Assembly (NCBI GenBank): GCA_029237695.1
Contig: CM055266.1
Coordinates: 112,237,370-112,301,369, forward strand
Reading direction: 5' to 3'
DNA length: 64,000 nucleotides
From: Conchocele bisecta
Lineage: Eukaryota; Mollusca; Bivalvia; Lucinida; Thyasiridae
How positions within the stretch are numbered: the first letter of the stretch is position 1; the number at the start of each line of letters is the position of its first letter. A program made the translations under genes and the position numbers. Of this stretch, positions 10,682 through 19,858 are shown one piece after another. The notes under the pieces were generated by a model. That model searched no databases, was not told where the DNA came from, and saw only the letters and a list, made by a program, of their open reading frames with translations.

Positions 10682-11650
10682 CTGTGATTATATATAGGTA
10701 CACGCTCAATGCACCGTTGCCGTCCGCCTCTTTGGCTATCTGGATCGTCACAACCTCGCTCGCGTTCTCGACTCGACGCCCACTACCGTGCAGTTGGTCG
10801 TCGTCGTCGGTTCGCATGTCTAGCCATAACGCATACTTAGTAGTCAGGAAATCAGCGAGAGAGACGTCCGAGAGCTGCAGGTCTTTGGCAACCGAGGCAA
10901 CCTCCGGGGCGCGCTTAGAGCCTGCAGCAAACTGCTTTTTAAACTTCGTCCCACTGATGGTGTGTGCGAATGCCCTGGCTCACATCGACCTTTGTGATTT
11001 TGGGGTTATAAAATGTGTCGGTTTTTCTAACCCCGAGCGCGAACCGGTAATATTCCACAATGTGTCTCTTTTGTCTTTCGTCATCTTGCGATGGCGAAGA
11101 ACTCGGTTGTAAAGTATGGCAACGCGCCCGGCGTACTGTGTTGTAATCAATCGCGCGAGTTCAGGCATCGTGACCATGTCGTACTCCAGCGAAACATTGT
11201 CGATCGAATACGTAGATGCCATGTCAGTGGCTATGAGAACTCGGCCGTAGTCGTTGAACGTTAGTTCGCATTCGAGGCGGTCCGCCAAAGCGCTCATAGT
11301 ATGGCAAAGTTTTCCAAAGGTCTTGGTAGCAATGGTAGAAGTCGCTGTCGTCGATCGACATCACCTCATTACCAGAAATGTTTATCGTGGTCTTCTTGAC
11401 GATGGTGCGGCCCAGGTTCTGAACGACGGTTCGGTCCGCGTCCGTCGACGTCAGCGAAATAGTCAAAGCGAGGCGAACAGTTCCCGGCACAATGACGTCG
11501 CTAGCTCCGAGGTTGGGGAAGCGGGCCAAGAGCTGCTGGTTCTGGTCGATCGTCGATGGGTTGTTCGTAATGACCACGCTCTGTCTCACGCCCGAGGGGC
11601 TCCCGCAGTCTGCGGTATGGATTGAGTTTGCGGAGCCAAGGAGTCTGTAA
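10632..11650 (-). pseudogene. Major capsid protein (hexon-like, double jelly-roll), broken
   Basis: Capsid shell protein of the Polinton/adintovirus type. Reading leftward on the minus strand, an N-proximal block (VVITNNPSTI, then VPGTVRLALTISLTS and NISGNEVMSIDD) lies at about 11590-11310; LECELTFNDYGRV and VLRHRKMTKDKRDTLWNI at about 11280-11065; FYNPKITKVDV near 10995; and a long C-terminal block from about 10960 to the stop at 10632, ending NIEDGRYVSALY. The 11300 junction joins two distant parts of the family protein, so much of the middle is deleted. Further shifts lie near 11060 and 10960. No ATG is visible for the N-terminus, which fades out near 11650. The intact final block overlaps the ATPase start. 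Confidence 0.85.
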
Positions 11651-11875
11651 AAAAAACAACTAAAAGCCCTCGCCAGTCTCCTAGCTAAATTAGCCGGAAA
11701 GGCGGCTGCCGCGCTGCCTGGGTTGATGGGGGGTCTCGTCTCCTTCTTGCTATCTATATTATCAAAAACGGCAGGATGGCTTGCCGAAAATGCTTGGCCT
11801 TTAATCGTGTCGATCGCCGGTCTCCTACTATTCGCCTCCCGAGAGTTTCTTTGGTCAAAACCAAAGCGCGAATAG
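11651..11875 (+). pseudogene. Small hydrophobic protein of the element, start lost
   Basis: The frame is open from just after a TAA at 11648 to TAG at 11873-11875, about 74 codons. It has a basic helical start (KALASLLAKLAGKAAAAL), a Gly-rich hydrophobic stretch (GLMGGLVSFLLSIL) and a second hydrophobic helix (WPLIVSIAGLLLFA), then a basic end (SKPKRE). The layout suggests a membrane-active or capsid-interior peptide protein. No ATG lies upstream in frame, so the start is lost or elsewhere. Its last 21 bp overlap, tail to tail, the end of the minus-strand gene at 11855-13125. Confidence 0.55.
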
Positions 11876-13125
11876 TCCGATCGCTACTAGAGCGACGACG
11901 AGCCCTAATTGTTCAGCCCGTGGGCCGTGACACTTTGTGCTGGTGTACTTTGGGCTGGTGCATCAAGTTATATTGCAACGGTGGAACTTGCTGTGACACT
12001 TTGCACTGGGGTGCTTTGTACTGTTTGCGGTTTTATGAAATCGGTTCCATGTGCGGTGCGCTTGATGATATCCGCGTTCACGTTCCCGTTATGGCCGATC
12101 TTTTGTTTGATGGTGGCGATCACGATCTGATTATTGCAACCGTCAACTCGGTCATCTCATAGTATGATATTGCTCGGCGCCATATACAGACCATATCCAA
12201 ATACATAGTCTACTGGGGTGCCAGCATACTGCAAAACGTCTTGATACCGCTGGATCGCTGCCGGGAGGTCCACCGGAGATGAGATGGCGTCCTGTGCACC
12301 GAGGATGGCCCAGACCTATGTGCGAATGGAGTGGTTGAGGCGAGGAACCCCGGCCTGCGTGAACCCCAGACCCTTATCTAATATAAATGTACCCCAAGCG
12401 TCCTGGACCGCAGCAGCCTGCTGTATGTAATCGACGTGAGCTCGTTTCGGAGCTAGGCAATCGCAGGATGAGACGCCGCAGTGCCGACCGCCAGACACTT
12501 CCGGCCCGAAGGTCATCGACGCGGGGTAAAGATTCCCGGCGTTCCGACTGACGATGTGGTCACCTGAGTGATCGTGTCTAAAATCCGTCTGCGTCCAAAT
12601 CCCGTGGCCCCAAATGAGAACGTCCCAGAGGCCAGTGCTGCTCGGAAATGCTTTCTGGCACTAGTCCGCGTCCGTTGGGACCCCAAATTCGTATTTCGAA
12701 CACCCTACGGTCGTATGCGTTGGAAATGGGATTCCAGCCGTCGTCCTGCGGCAGAGAGATTTTCTGTTCTTTGAGAATCCGCCTAATAGTGTAGTACTCG
12801 TGTAAATCGTAAACAGCCCTCAAGAACGGATCCTCCGCGGCCAGCTGGTCCTGAGAGGAAACCCCGCATCCGGTTGTTGCGCACCATACGGCGAAGTTGA
12901 GCTGATTGTCGCTTTCCATCCGTTCACGGCCTCGATGGTAGTAATCTTGGGCAGCCTATATTTTTCAAAGATGTCGGGGAAGTTGCTTTGAAAACCTGTT
13001 CCAGCTGTTGAGCCGCGAACTTGGATAGTGGGGTGCACCAGCCGGGGAGCGCCAGCCTCAGCGTCGTGGACCCCGCCGACCAGGTACTTTACATCAGAAT
13101 TAAAGCCAAACGCCTTGGTATCCAT
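11855..13125 (-). pseudogene. Conserved structural-type protein of Polinton/adintovirus-like elements, multiply broken
   Basis: One gene of about 420 codons can be followed from ATG 13125 (MDTKAFGFNSD) to TGA 11855. Blocks in order: VKYLVGGVHDAEAGAPR (about 13095), YRLPKITTIEA (about 12960), NFAVWCATTGCGV (about 12898), YTIRRILKEQ (about 12800), FILDKGLGFTQAGVPRLN (about 12390), YQDVLQYAG (about 12255), NNQIVIAT (about 12145) and a C-terminal membrane helix GLVVALVAIGLFALWF. Frameshifts lie near 12910, between 12580 and 12516, and near 11930. In-frame stops lie near 12316, 12162 and 11975. The block order matches a protein I recognise as recurrent in invertebrate elements; its role in the particle is not known to me. 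Its start faces the 13139 gene across only 13 bp. Confidence 0.75.
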
Positions 13126-13138
13126 GAAATATATTATC
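13126..13138. promoter_or_regulatory. 13-bp divergent intergenic gap
   Basis: The ATG of the minus-strand gene (13125) and that of the plus-strand gene (13139) are back to back, separated only by AAATATATTATCA. This AT-rich spacer could hold a shared start region, but promoter elements would have to extend into both coding regions. Inferred from layout only. Confidence 0.3.
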
Positions 13139-13830
13139 ATGTTTGCTACGATCACTAATGTTCAAAGGGATGCTTGCACACTTCAGAAGTCAATCGACAA
13201 CTGCTGCAGGCAACGCCGGGCCGGCCTCAGATCAATCACCTTCACGATCGGATGGCGCAACGTTGAAGTGGACGAAGGATTCGGCTACATGAAGGACGGC
13301 CGCCCAGTAGGCGTAAAGCTGACCCCCGGTTTTTGGAGTTCGAGAGCCCTCCAAACGTTTGTCGCGTCGGAGCTTGATGACCAAGCCAGCCTCGCTATCT
13401 CGAAAACCACCGGACGTGCGACCTTTACCGTCGAGCCCGCCAACCGGGTAACGATCACCCCGGCGTTGGCCGTGCGGCTCAGTTTTACAAAACAAACTCC
13501 GACAATAGGGGTTGGTTTGGGCCAGGTGAGTACGACGGCGACGACCAGGAGGACTTCGTCTTCATGAAAACGCTCAGGGTGCACCTGGATCAATTAAACA
13601 CATCGTACAACACGTTAAACGGAGTTGCCAGTACTCTCCTTAAGACCGTGCACGCCAGCGACTGTTTCTATGGTGAGACCCTAACCTTAAACTTCCCAAA
13701 CCCCGAGATGAAACGTTTGGAATCGAGTCACATCCACGAATTGAAGACCTCTATTCTTGATGATAAAGCGCAAGAGTTGAAGAACGATTACCCGATTTCG
13801 ATCGATCTCGAAATAACCGATCAAACATAA
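13139..13830 (+). pseudogene. Minor capsid (penton-like) candidate, one frameshift
   Basis: ATG 13139 opens MFATITNVQRDAC and runs through TFTIGWRNVEVDEGFGYMKDG and LTPGFWSSRALQTFV to about 13520. A shift there leads into an acidic linker (DGDDQEDF) and a second block with LRVHLDQLNTSYNTLNGVASTLL, LNFPNPEMKRL and a final ISIDLEI before TAA at 13828. The total of about 230 residues and the alternating beta-type pattern suit a single jelly-roll minor capsid or penton protein, and it lies in the capsid cluster. The family recurs in invertebrate elements; the penton assignment is inference. The second part alone is open from ATG 13564. Otherwise well preserved. Confidence 0.65.
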
Positions 13831-13878
13831 TAATTATATATCTTTCATAATAAATTTTACAAAGTTTATATATTAATC

Positions 13879-14355
13879 ATGAGCATATACGGCCCATGTA
13901 GTTCCAGCGCAGAACAGAACGTTTCCGTCGCGGGCGCAGCCAGCAACGATGAAGCCACAATGAGAAGGCTGGAGAGGAGCGTAGCGCAGGCTCGCAGAGA
14001 CGCGGCTACGGCGGTTACACACGTGCAGTGATCGCAAGCTCGAAAGCCCGTCATAACAGTTTGGGCCGAGGAGCGGGGTGCACTGAGCGAGGGGGTCCAC
14101 GAATATTCGTTCGGTGCCAACGCGAGCAACAGATATACTGGATACACCATGGCAGCGTCCGGGACGATTCTGCGAGTGTCGGTCTGCTCGGTCAACTTTA
14201 GGGGACACGCTACTGCCGAGGTCCGAGTGAATCTCGTCCTGAACGGGGTAGAGCAGAAGTCTGGCGTCATTAAGCATGATGACACTCCAATTAAAGTTTC
14301 CGCAGGTAGCGTTATTAGCTTTGTATTATTTTTTATTAGCTTTCAGCTACTGTAG
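13879..14355 (+). pseudogene. Fibre-like protein fragment, one in-frame stop, altered C-terminus
   Basis: ATG 13879 starts MSIYGPCSSS; a helical segment (MRRLERSVAQARRDAATAV) follows, then TGA at 14029, then in the same frame a beta-rich domain with KPVITVWAEERGAL, YEYSFG-like wording (HEYSFGANASNRYTGYTM), GTILRVSVCSV and VRVNLVLNGVEQ, ending in a hydrophobic run (VLFFISFQLL) at TAG 14353. The helix followed by a beta domain is what a trimeric fibre or spike head would show. The hydrophobic ending looks foreign to such a domain, so the original C-terminus was probably lost. Attachment function is inferred only. Confidence 0.55.
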
Positions 14356-14380
14356 TGACACTGTTAATCGAACTTGATTT

Positions 14381-14982
14381 ATGATGAATGACGAGAAACT
14401 ATATCCTGAACTGCCGTCCGGGAAGGCTGACCCGGCATCTTTTAGGATAACCAGGATTGTCGAGATACAACAGATTCTACAGCATGAGGGAGAGACGCGG
14501 ACGGGTCATGCAAAGAAATATAGACGGGCAGTCAATGTTGTCGAGAGTGTGAACACCACGCTAGCCTCAACTTCCGTTGTGAACGGGATGGGGTGTGTGT
14601 CTTTATTGTCAACAGTCGTCGCCGCTCCGATCGCGGTTGTATTGAGTGCGGTCGCGGCAGGGGCAGGCCTGCTTTGCATGGCGAGCAGACTCGTCGCCCG
14701 CAAGCTCGATGCCAAGAGTCGAAAGCACGACCGAATAGCAGTTCTCGCGAGGTCGAAGACAAACAGTAACGACGTTATCGTGTCGAAAGCTATAGCCGAC
14801 AACGATATATCAGATAGCGAGTTCAAACTGGTCTTCGAAGATATGGCCAGGTACCAGGAGTTAAAGGGCGCGATCTGTCCAATGCCCGACCACAAATTCT
14901 CGCAGACGAAGACGTAAAAAAACTCGCCATGGAGGGGAGTGCCGACGAGAGAAGGAATCTCCTCGCCCGCCTCGGAACGTGA
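14381..14982 (+). CDS. Two-helix membrane protein of Polinton/adintovirus-like elements, late frameshift
   Basis: ATG at 14381 (or 14384) opens MNDEKLYPELPSGK. A charged helical stretch (HEGETRTGHAKKYRRAVNVVE) precedes a long hydrophobic region (about residues 70-105, with LLSTVVAAPIAVVLSAVAAGAGLLCMA) able to form two membrane helices, then a basic segment (KLDAKSRKHDRI) and a helix with DNDISDSEFKLVFEDMARY. The frame ends at TAA 14915-14917. One base shifted, near 14905, a helical continuation (DVKKLAMEG, RRNLLARL) runs to TGA 14980, so the ancestral C-terminus was probably about 20 residues longer. The family recurs in invertebrate elements and genomes; role unknown. Confidence 0.65.
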
Positions 14983-15068
14983 TATGCGTATTCGCGTGTC
15001 TGCAGCAGCAGGAGATTCCACCACCATACAGTCCAGCTGTTCCGTCGGCCCCACCATACGGAGTATAA
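14982..15068 (+). pseudogene. C-terminal tail with PPPY and PSAP late-domain-like motifs
   Basis: In the frame ending at TAA 15066-15068, the last residues read QQQEIPPPYSPAVPSAPPYG. PPPY is the class motif for binding Nedd4-family WW domains, and PSAP that for Tsg101 (both known in viral budding proteins). The frame is open upstream into 14901 through a very Arg/Lys-rich stretch but has no clear start, so this is a fragment, either of a separate small protein or of the preceding one after frameshifts. Confidence 0.45.
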
Positions 15069-15340
15069 GCTTTCAGTTTTCCCGTTACAAATACACCACC
15101 GTGGTTGCGTCATCCACCGACCACCATACATATCGTTAAAGAGTTGTAATACACCAGCGAGTTATCGTGATATATAGCGTGTCTCGATACTTAGTCGCAT
15201 GTGGTTAAAATTTAAATCAATATCGTATACACGAAATACACTCGGCTATAAATACACACATGTTCATAACCCGTGTAATTGGAACATTGTCGTCTGCTGA
15301 TATAAACAAATATAAAAGGTGTCCCATTTAGATATGACCC
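15069..15340. other. Intergenic part of the viral element
   Basis: No gene is recognised. CACCATAC recurs at 15022, 15051 and 15121, and the sequence becomes AT-rich after about 15140. Confidence 0.35.
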
Positions 15341-15344
15341 CGAT

Positions 15345-15645
15345 ATAGACAAGCGGTGGTCGGATAGGAACGCCATTGCTAAGGTAAACAACAGCACCAC
15401 AACGGTGGTCGGATAGGAATGCCGTTTAACATTGTGGGTGTGTTTATTCACTGAGCGCCGTAATCGTATATGTATTGACATGCGGTCGGATAGGAACGCC
15501 ATTGCTAACGGTGGTCGGATAGGAACGCGGTTTAACATTACGGACGTGTTTATTCACTGAGCGCCGTAATCGTATACTTATTGACAAGCGGTCTGAACGC
15601 CATTGCTAAGGTAAACAACAGCATGACAACGGTGGTAGACACGAG
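15345..15645. repeat. Iteron-like direct repeats
   Basis: CGGTGGTCGGATAGGAACGC or close variants occur near 15353, 15403, 15483 and 15510, with a shortened form near 15590. Longer wording also repeats: GTGTTTATTCACTGAGCGCC with GTAATCGTATA near 15440 and 15550, and GCCATTGCTAAGGTAAACAA near 15372 and 15600. The unit is about 110-120 bp with internal shorter repeats. Near an element end this could be a replication or transcription control region; that role is inferred. Confidence 0.65.
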
Positions 15646-15724
15646 AGGATAACGAGTTCTCGCTGGAAATAAACTCAGCAAAATAGTCTTCCGTGACGCG
15701 TGTGAAGTTTATCAAAACTACACA

Positions 15725-15943
15725 TCAGATCGGTTCTATCTTTCTGACTGACTTTCTGATTTTAATTATTACTAAACGATAATACTTGCAAGCACGTAAT
15801 TCCTTGCTAACCAGTCGATGCGTAGCGCGAGTGCCATCGCATGGTGGACACAGCAGTGGCTCGGATTTGGTCTCTACCCCACATTGACGACATGGGCGAG
15901 GCGAAACGGTCCTCTTCGCATCCATGTCCGGTGATGCTTGCAA
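15725..15943 (-). CDS. Small zinc-ribbon-like open frame, unidentified
   Basis: The frame holds CRQCG then CPPC, two CxxC pairs 12 residues apart, as in small zinc ribbons, followed by a basic C-terminus (IIKIRKSVRKIEPI). An ATG at about 15925 (MDAKRT) could start it; upstream in frame there is a stop. It lies between the iteron-like repeats and the right inverted repeat. It may be the end of an element gene or chance. Confidence 0.3.
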   Translation of the reverse strand: MQASPDMDAKRTVSPRPCRQCGVETKSEPLLCPPCDGTRATHRLVSKELRACKYYRLVIIKIRKSVRKIEPI

Positions 15944-16035
15944 TACTCGTAAATACCGGTACTATGACATCTCTCGTGGCTATCTGTCTTCAACCACGCA
16001 CAATTTTTCTTAACTCGAACCATTGTGTGATTATA

Positions 16036-16092
16036 TATACTGAGTATAACCTATGTATGACTTATTTCTAACATGGTATCAGAGGTGGTGAC
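16036..16092. repeat. Right degenerate terminal inverted repeat
   Basis: Its reverse complement carries GTCACCAC, TGTTAGAAATAAG and GGTTATACTCAGTATA in the same order as 5777-5833. It marks the right limit of the Polinton/adintovirus-like element. Matches are interrupted by small differences, so it is an old or partial repeat. Confidence 0.55.
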
Positions 16093-16238
16093 ATCACCAT
16101 CTCGTATGAGTCGTCTCACAAGTAGTATATGGTCTCGTGGTTGCCGAAACGGGGGTTGCTGAACAAGATTTCCCGCTCTTCTCATCCATACCATGTGAAC
16201 AGTGGATGAAAACACAAGTAGTATGTGGGAGTCAAAAA

Positions 16239-16304
16239 TTATACCACCTCCTGATGGGAGCCACCACGCGTAGAGTGGTGGCTCCCAGAGGGAGGTGTTA
16301 TCAT
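16239..16304. repeat. Hairpin between viral element and right satellite
   Basis: ACCACCTCCTGATGGGAGCC and GGCTCCCAGAGGGAGGTG pair, and the inner CCACCAC/GTGGTGG continue the stem around GCGTAGA. A strong local hairpin of about 60 bp; no other function seen. Confidence 0.6.
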
Positions 16305-16328
16305 TTTACTCCTCTTACACTACACCCT

Positions 16329-19137
16329 ATGTAGTATATGACCTATTTTTGTCATATTCAGTATAGGATCTGCTATTGCCATATGCAGTATATGACCTAC
16401 TATTGCCACATGTAGTATATGACCATACTAGTGCCATATGTAGTACTGGACCTACTATTGCCATATATATTACAGGACCTACTATTGCCATATGTAGTAG
16501 GGGACCTACTATTGTCATAAGTAGTATATGACCCACTACTGCCATATATAGTACAGGACCTACTATTGGCATATGTAATATAGGACCTCCTAGTGCCATG
16601 TATAGTACAGGACCTACTATTGCCATATGTAGCATAGGAGCTACTTCTGCCAATTATAGTAGCGGACCTACTATGGCAATATGTAGTACAGGACGTACCG
16701 TTCCCATATATATCTAGCACAGGACCTACTTTTGTCATATTTAGCATAGGATCCACTATTGCCATATGTAGTATAGGACCTACTATTTTCGTATGGAGTA
16801 TAGGACATACCATTGTCATATGTAGCATAGGATCCAATATTACCGTATGTACTATATTACCTACTATTGTAATATGTAGTATATGACCTGCTATTGTCAT
16901 ATGTAGTATATGACCTACTATTGCCATATGTAGTACAGGACCTGCTGTTGTCATATGTAGTATATTACCTACTATTGTCATATGTAGTACAGGACCTGCT
17001 GTTGTCATATGTAGTATATTACCTACTATTGTCATATGTAGTACAGGACCTGCTGTTGTCATATGTAGTATATTACCTACTATTGTCATATGTAGTACAG
17101 GACCTGCTGTTGTCATATGTAGTATATTACCTGCTATTGTCATATGTAGTATATGACCTACTATTGCCATATGTAGTACAGGACCTGTTGTTGTCATATG
17201 TAGTATATTACCTACAATTGTCATATGCAGTACAGGACCTGCTGTTGTCATATGTAGTATATTACCTACTGTTGCCATATGTAGTATATGATCTACTATT
17301 GTAATATGTAGTATATGACCTACTATTTACATATGTAGTACATGACCTACTATTGCCATATGTAGTAGATGACCTACTATTGTCATATGCAGTACAGGAC
17401 CTACTGTTGTCATATGTAGTATATGACCTGCTGTTGCCATATGTAGTATATGATCTACTATTGTAATATGTAGTATATGACCTACTATTTACATATGTAG
17501 TACATGACCTACTATTGCCATATGTAGTATATGACCTACTATTGCCATATGTAGTATAGGACCTACTTTTGTCATATGTAGTATAGGACCTACTATTGTC
17601 ATATGTAGTATATGACCTACTATTGCCATATGTAGTATAGGACCTACTATTGCCATATGTAGCATAAGACCTACTTTTGCCATATGTAGTATAGGACCTA
17701 CTATTGTCATATGTAGTATATGACCTACTATTGCCATACGTTTAATAGGACATACTGTTGGCATATGTAGTACAGGACCTACTATTGACATATGTAGTAC
17801 ATTACCTACTATTGTCATATGTAGCATATGACCTACTATTGCCATATGTAGTGAAGGACCTACTATTGCCATATGTAGTAAAGGACCTACTATTGCCATA
17901 TGTAGTATAATACCTACTATTGTCGTATGGAGTATAGGACATACTATTGCCATATGTAGTATAGGACCTACTATTGACATATGTAGTATAGGACCTACTA
18001 TTGGCACATGTAGTATAGCACCTACTATTGTCATATGTACCACAGGACCTACTAGTGCCATACGTAGTACTGGACCTACTATTGCCATAATTATGTAGCA
18101 TAGGAGCTACTATTGTCATATGTAGTATAGGACCAACTAGTACCGTATGTAGTACAGGACCTTCTATTGTTATCTGTAGTACAGGACCTACTATTGCCAT
18201 ATGTAGTATAGGACCTACTATTGCCATATAAAGTACAGGACCAAATATGGCCATTTGTAGTACAGGACGTACTGATTCCAAATATATCTAGCAGAGGACC
18301 TACTTTTTGTCATGTAGTATAGGACCTACTATTGCCATATGTAGTATAGGACCTACTGTTGTCGTATGGAGTATATTTCATATCATTGTCATATGTAGCA
18401 TATGATCCACTATTACCGTATATAGTATATGACCTATTATTGCCATATTTAGTATATGACCTACTATTGTCGTATGGAGTATAGGACTACCATATGTAGT
18501 ATATGACCTACTATTTCCATTTGTAGTACAGGACCTACTGTTGTCATATGTAGTATATGACCTACTATTGCCATTTGTAGTATATGACCTACTATTGTCA
18601 TATGTAGTATATGATCTACTATTGCCATATTTAGTATATGACCTACTATTGTCATATGTAGTATATGACCTGCTATTGTCATATGTAGTATATGACCTAC
18701 TATTGCCAGTATGGCCTACTATTGCCTTATATAGTGCAGGACCTATTATTGCCATATGTAGTATATGACATACTATTGCCATATGTATTATATGACCTGC
18801 TATTGTCATATGAGGTATATGACCTGCTATTGCCATGTGTAGTACTTATATGACCTGCTATTGCCAATATGACCTACTATTGCCTTATATTGTACAGGAC
18901 CTACTATTGCCATAATGTAGTATATGACATACTAGTGCCATATGTAGTATATAATCTAGTATTGCCTTATATAGTACAGGACCTACTATTGTCATATGTA
19001 GTATATGACCTACTATTGTCATATGTAGTATATGATCTACTGTTGTCATATGTAGTACAGGACCGACTGTTGTCATATGTAGTATATGACCTGCTATTGT
19101 CATATGTTGTACAGGACATACTATTCAAATATGGAGT
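16329..19137. repeat. 27-bp satellite array, right block, with higher-order repeats
   Basis: The same 27-bp unit as in the left block, in the same orientation, over about 2.8 kb. Between about 16930 and 17280 a 54-bp dimer is repeated nearly perfectly: one unit with CTGCTGTTGTCATATG alternates with one with TATATTACCTACTATTG. A longer segment (17281-17369) recurs at about 17448-17534. Such higher-order structure shows recent local amplification. The long frames here are repeat artefacts. The array ends where the exon candidate 19122-19242 starts. Confidence 0.95.
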
Positions 19138-19242
19138 AATCGGCGACCATTGCCAGTTCCACCAGATACTGTAACTGTTCCGTCCGCTGTTTACGCTCCC
19201 GGTATATCTCGTCCGCCGCCTTGTCGCTCGGTAGAATGTATT
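19122..19242 (-). CDS. Internal exon candidate, M12B (ADAM/ADAMTS-like) metalloprotease
   Basis: A 121-bp segment, more GC-rich than its surroundings, codes on the minus strand for a helical Lys/Arg/Glu stretch (DEIYRERKQR) followed by LVELAMVADYSIFEY. A V-E-x-x-x-V-A-D-Y-S-I pattern is typical of the first strand of the M12B catalytic domain. It begins after CCACGTGCAG (acceptor-like) and ends before GTATGT (donor-like), with phases 1 and 2, so the last codon (TA plus one base) would give Tyr. The donor lies at the edge of the satellite. Family from pattern only; a chance exon-like frame is the alternative. Confidence 0.5.
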
Positions 19243-19608
19243 CTGCACGTGGAAATATTCACCCGTTAGCCAGATTCAACACTCCGGTGGCAACAACACA
19301 CGTGGATTAAGTACGTTGGCGAGATATTCTACAAGTGTCCATACACGGAATAACATACTAATCAAGCCATGTTTGTACCTGTGCGATATCACATGAAATA
19401 TATTTGCAATAGTTTGCATATACAATGACGACGGTTGATGAAATATTCAGAGCAAATACGGAATGGAATTCGAAATTCCGCATATTGCTATGAAAGTTTC
19501 GTCACCATTTACAAAAATAAAATCACAGATTAGGTACAATATCACATGGCTTGTCTCATAATATTGTATACTTTTACCGCACATGTTGCAAATGGCGACA
19601 AAGGCACT
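19243..19608. other. Non-coding stretch next to the exon candidate
   Basis: Nothing with coding character. 19430-19510 shows the short palindrome-like wording CAAATACGGAATGGAATTCG also seen in 54910-54970 and 61900-61960, so a dispersed repeat fragment is present. Confidence 0.4.
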
Positions 19609-19858
19609 TTAACCCTTAGACCGCTACTCACAACAGTTACCGTCTGATGTTGCTTTCATATCTTGCCTTATTTCTCAATAAAAACATGGTTTGACAGCAC
19701 TTCAGTATCATTTCCAATGGAAATAATTCTGAAGTGCTGTCAAAGCATGTTGTAAATTATTCTAAAGTGCTGTCAAAGCATGTTTTTGATGATAAAAATG
19801 GAAAATAGAAAATAAACAGTAGACGACAATAAAATTAAGATAGCGGTCTAAGGGTTAA
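19609..19858. mobile_element. MITE with TTAACCCTTAGACCGCTA ends
   Basis: The ends are inverted repeats (TTAACCCTTAGACCGCTA and TAGCGGTCTAAGGGTTAA). The centre holds a stem with CAGCACTTCAGTATCATTTC and its complement. Related copies lie at 58092-58229 and, partly, at 42655-42810. Confidence 0.75.

Noticed and set aside
10684..11625. Plus-strand frames opposite the capsid gene
   Set aside because: No recognisable motifs, whereas the minus strand shows the capsid blocks.
11776..12162. Plus-strand 128-codon frame
   Set aside because: It lies opposite the end of the 11855-13125 gene; the minus strand continues that gene's conserved order through in-frame stops.
13232..14285. Minus-strand frames of 87-139 codons opposite the minor-capsid and fibre-like genes
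   Set aside because: The plus strand carries the conserved protein patterns; the minus frames are shadows.
14506..15131. Minus-strand 183-codon frame opposite the two-helix protein
   Set aside because: Shadow of the plus-strand gene, without motifs.
16070..16092. TGGTATCAGAGG as an LTR-retrotransposon primer-binding site
   Set aside because: It resembles an initiator-tRNA complement, but no LTR, gag or pol follows, and the segment pairs with 5777-5833 as an inverted repeat.
16327..19248. Repeat-protein frames in the right satellite block
   Set aside because: Same satellite artefact. Only the end of one minus frame (19122-19242) is non-satellite, and that is treated as an exon candidate in another frame.
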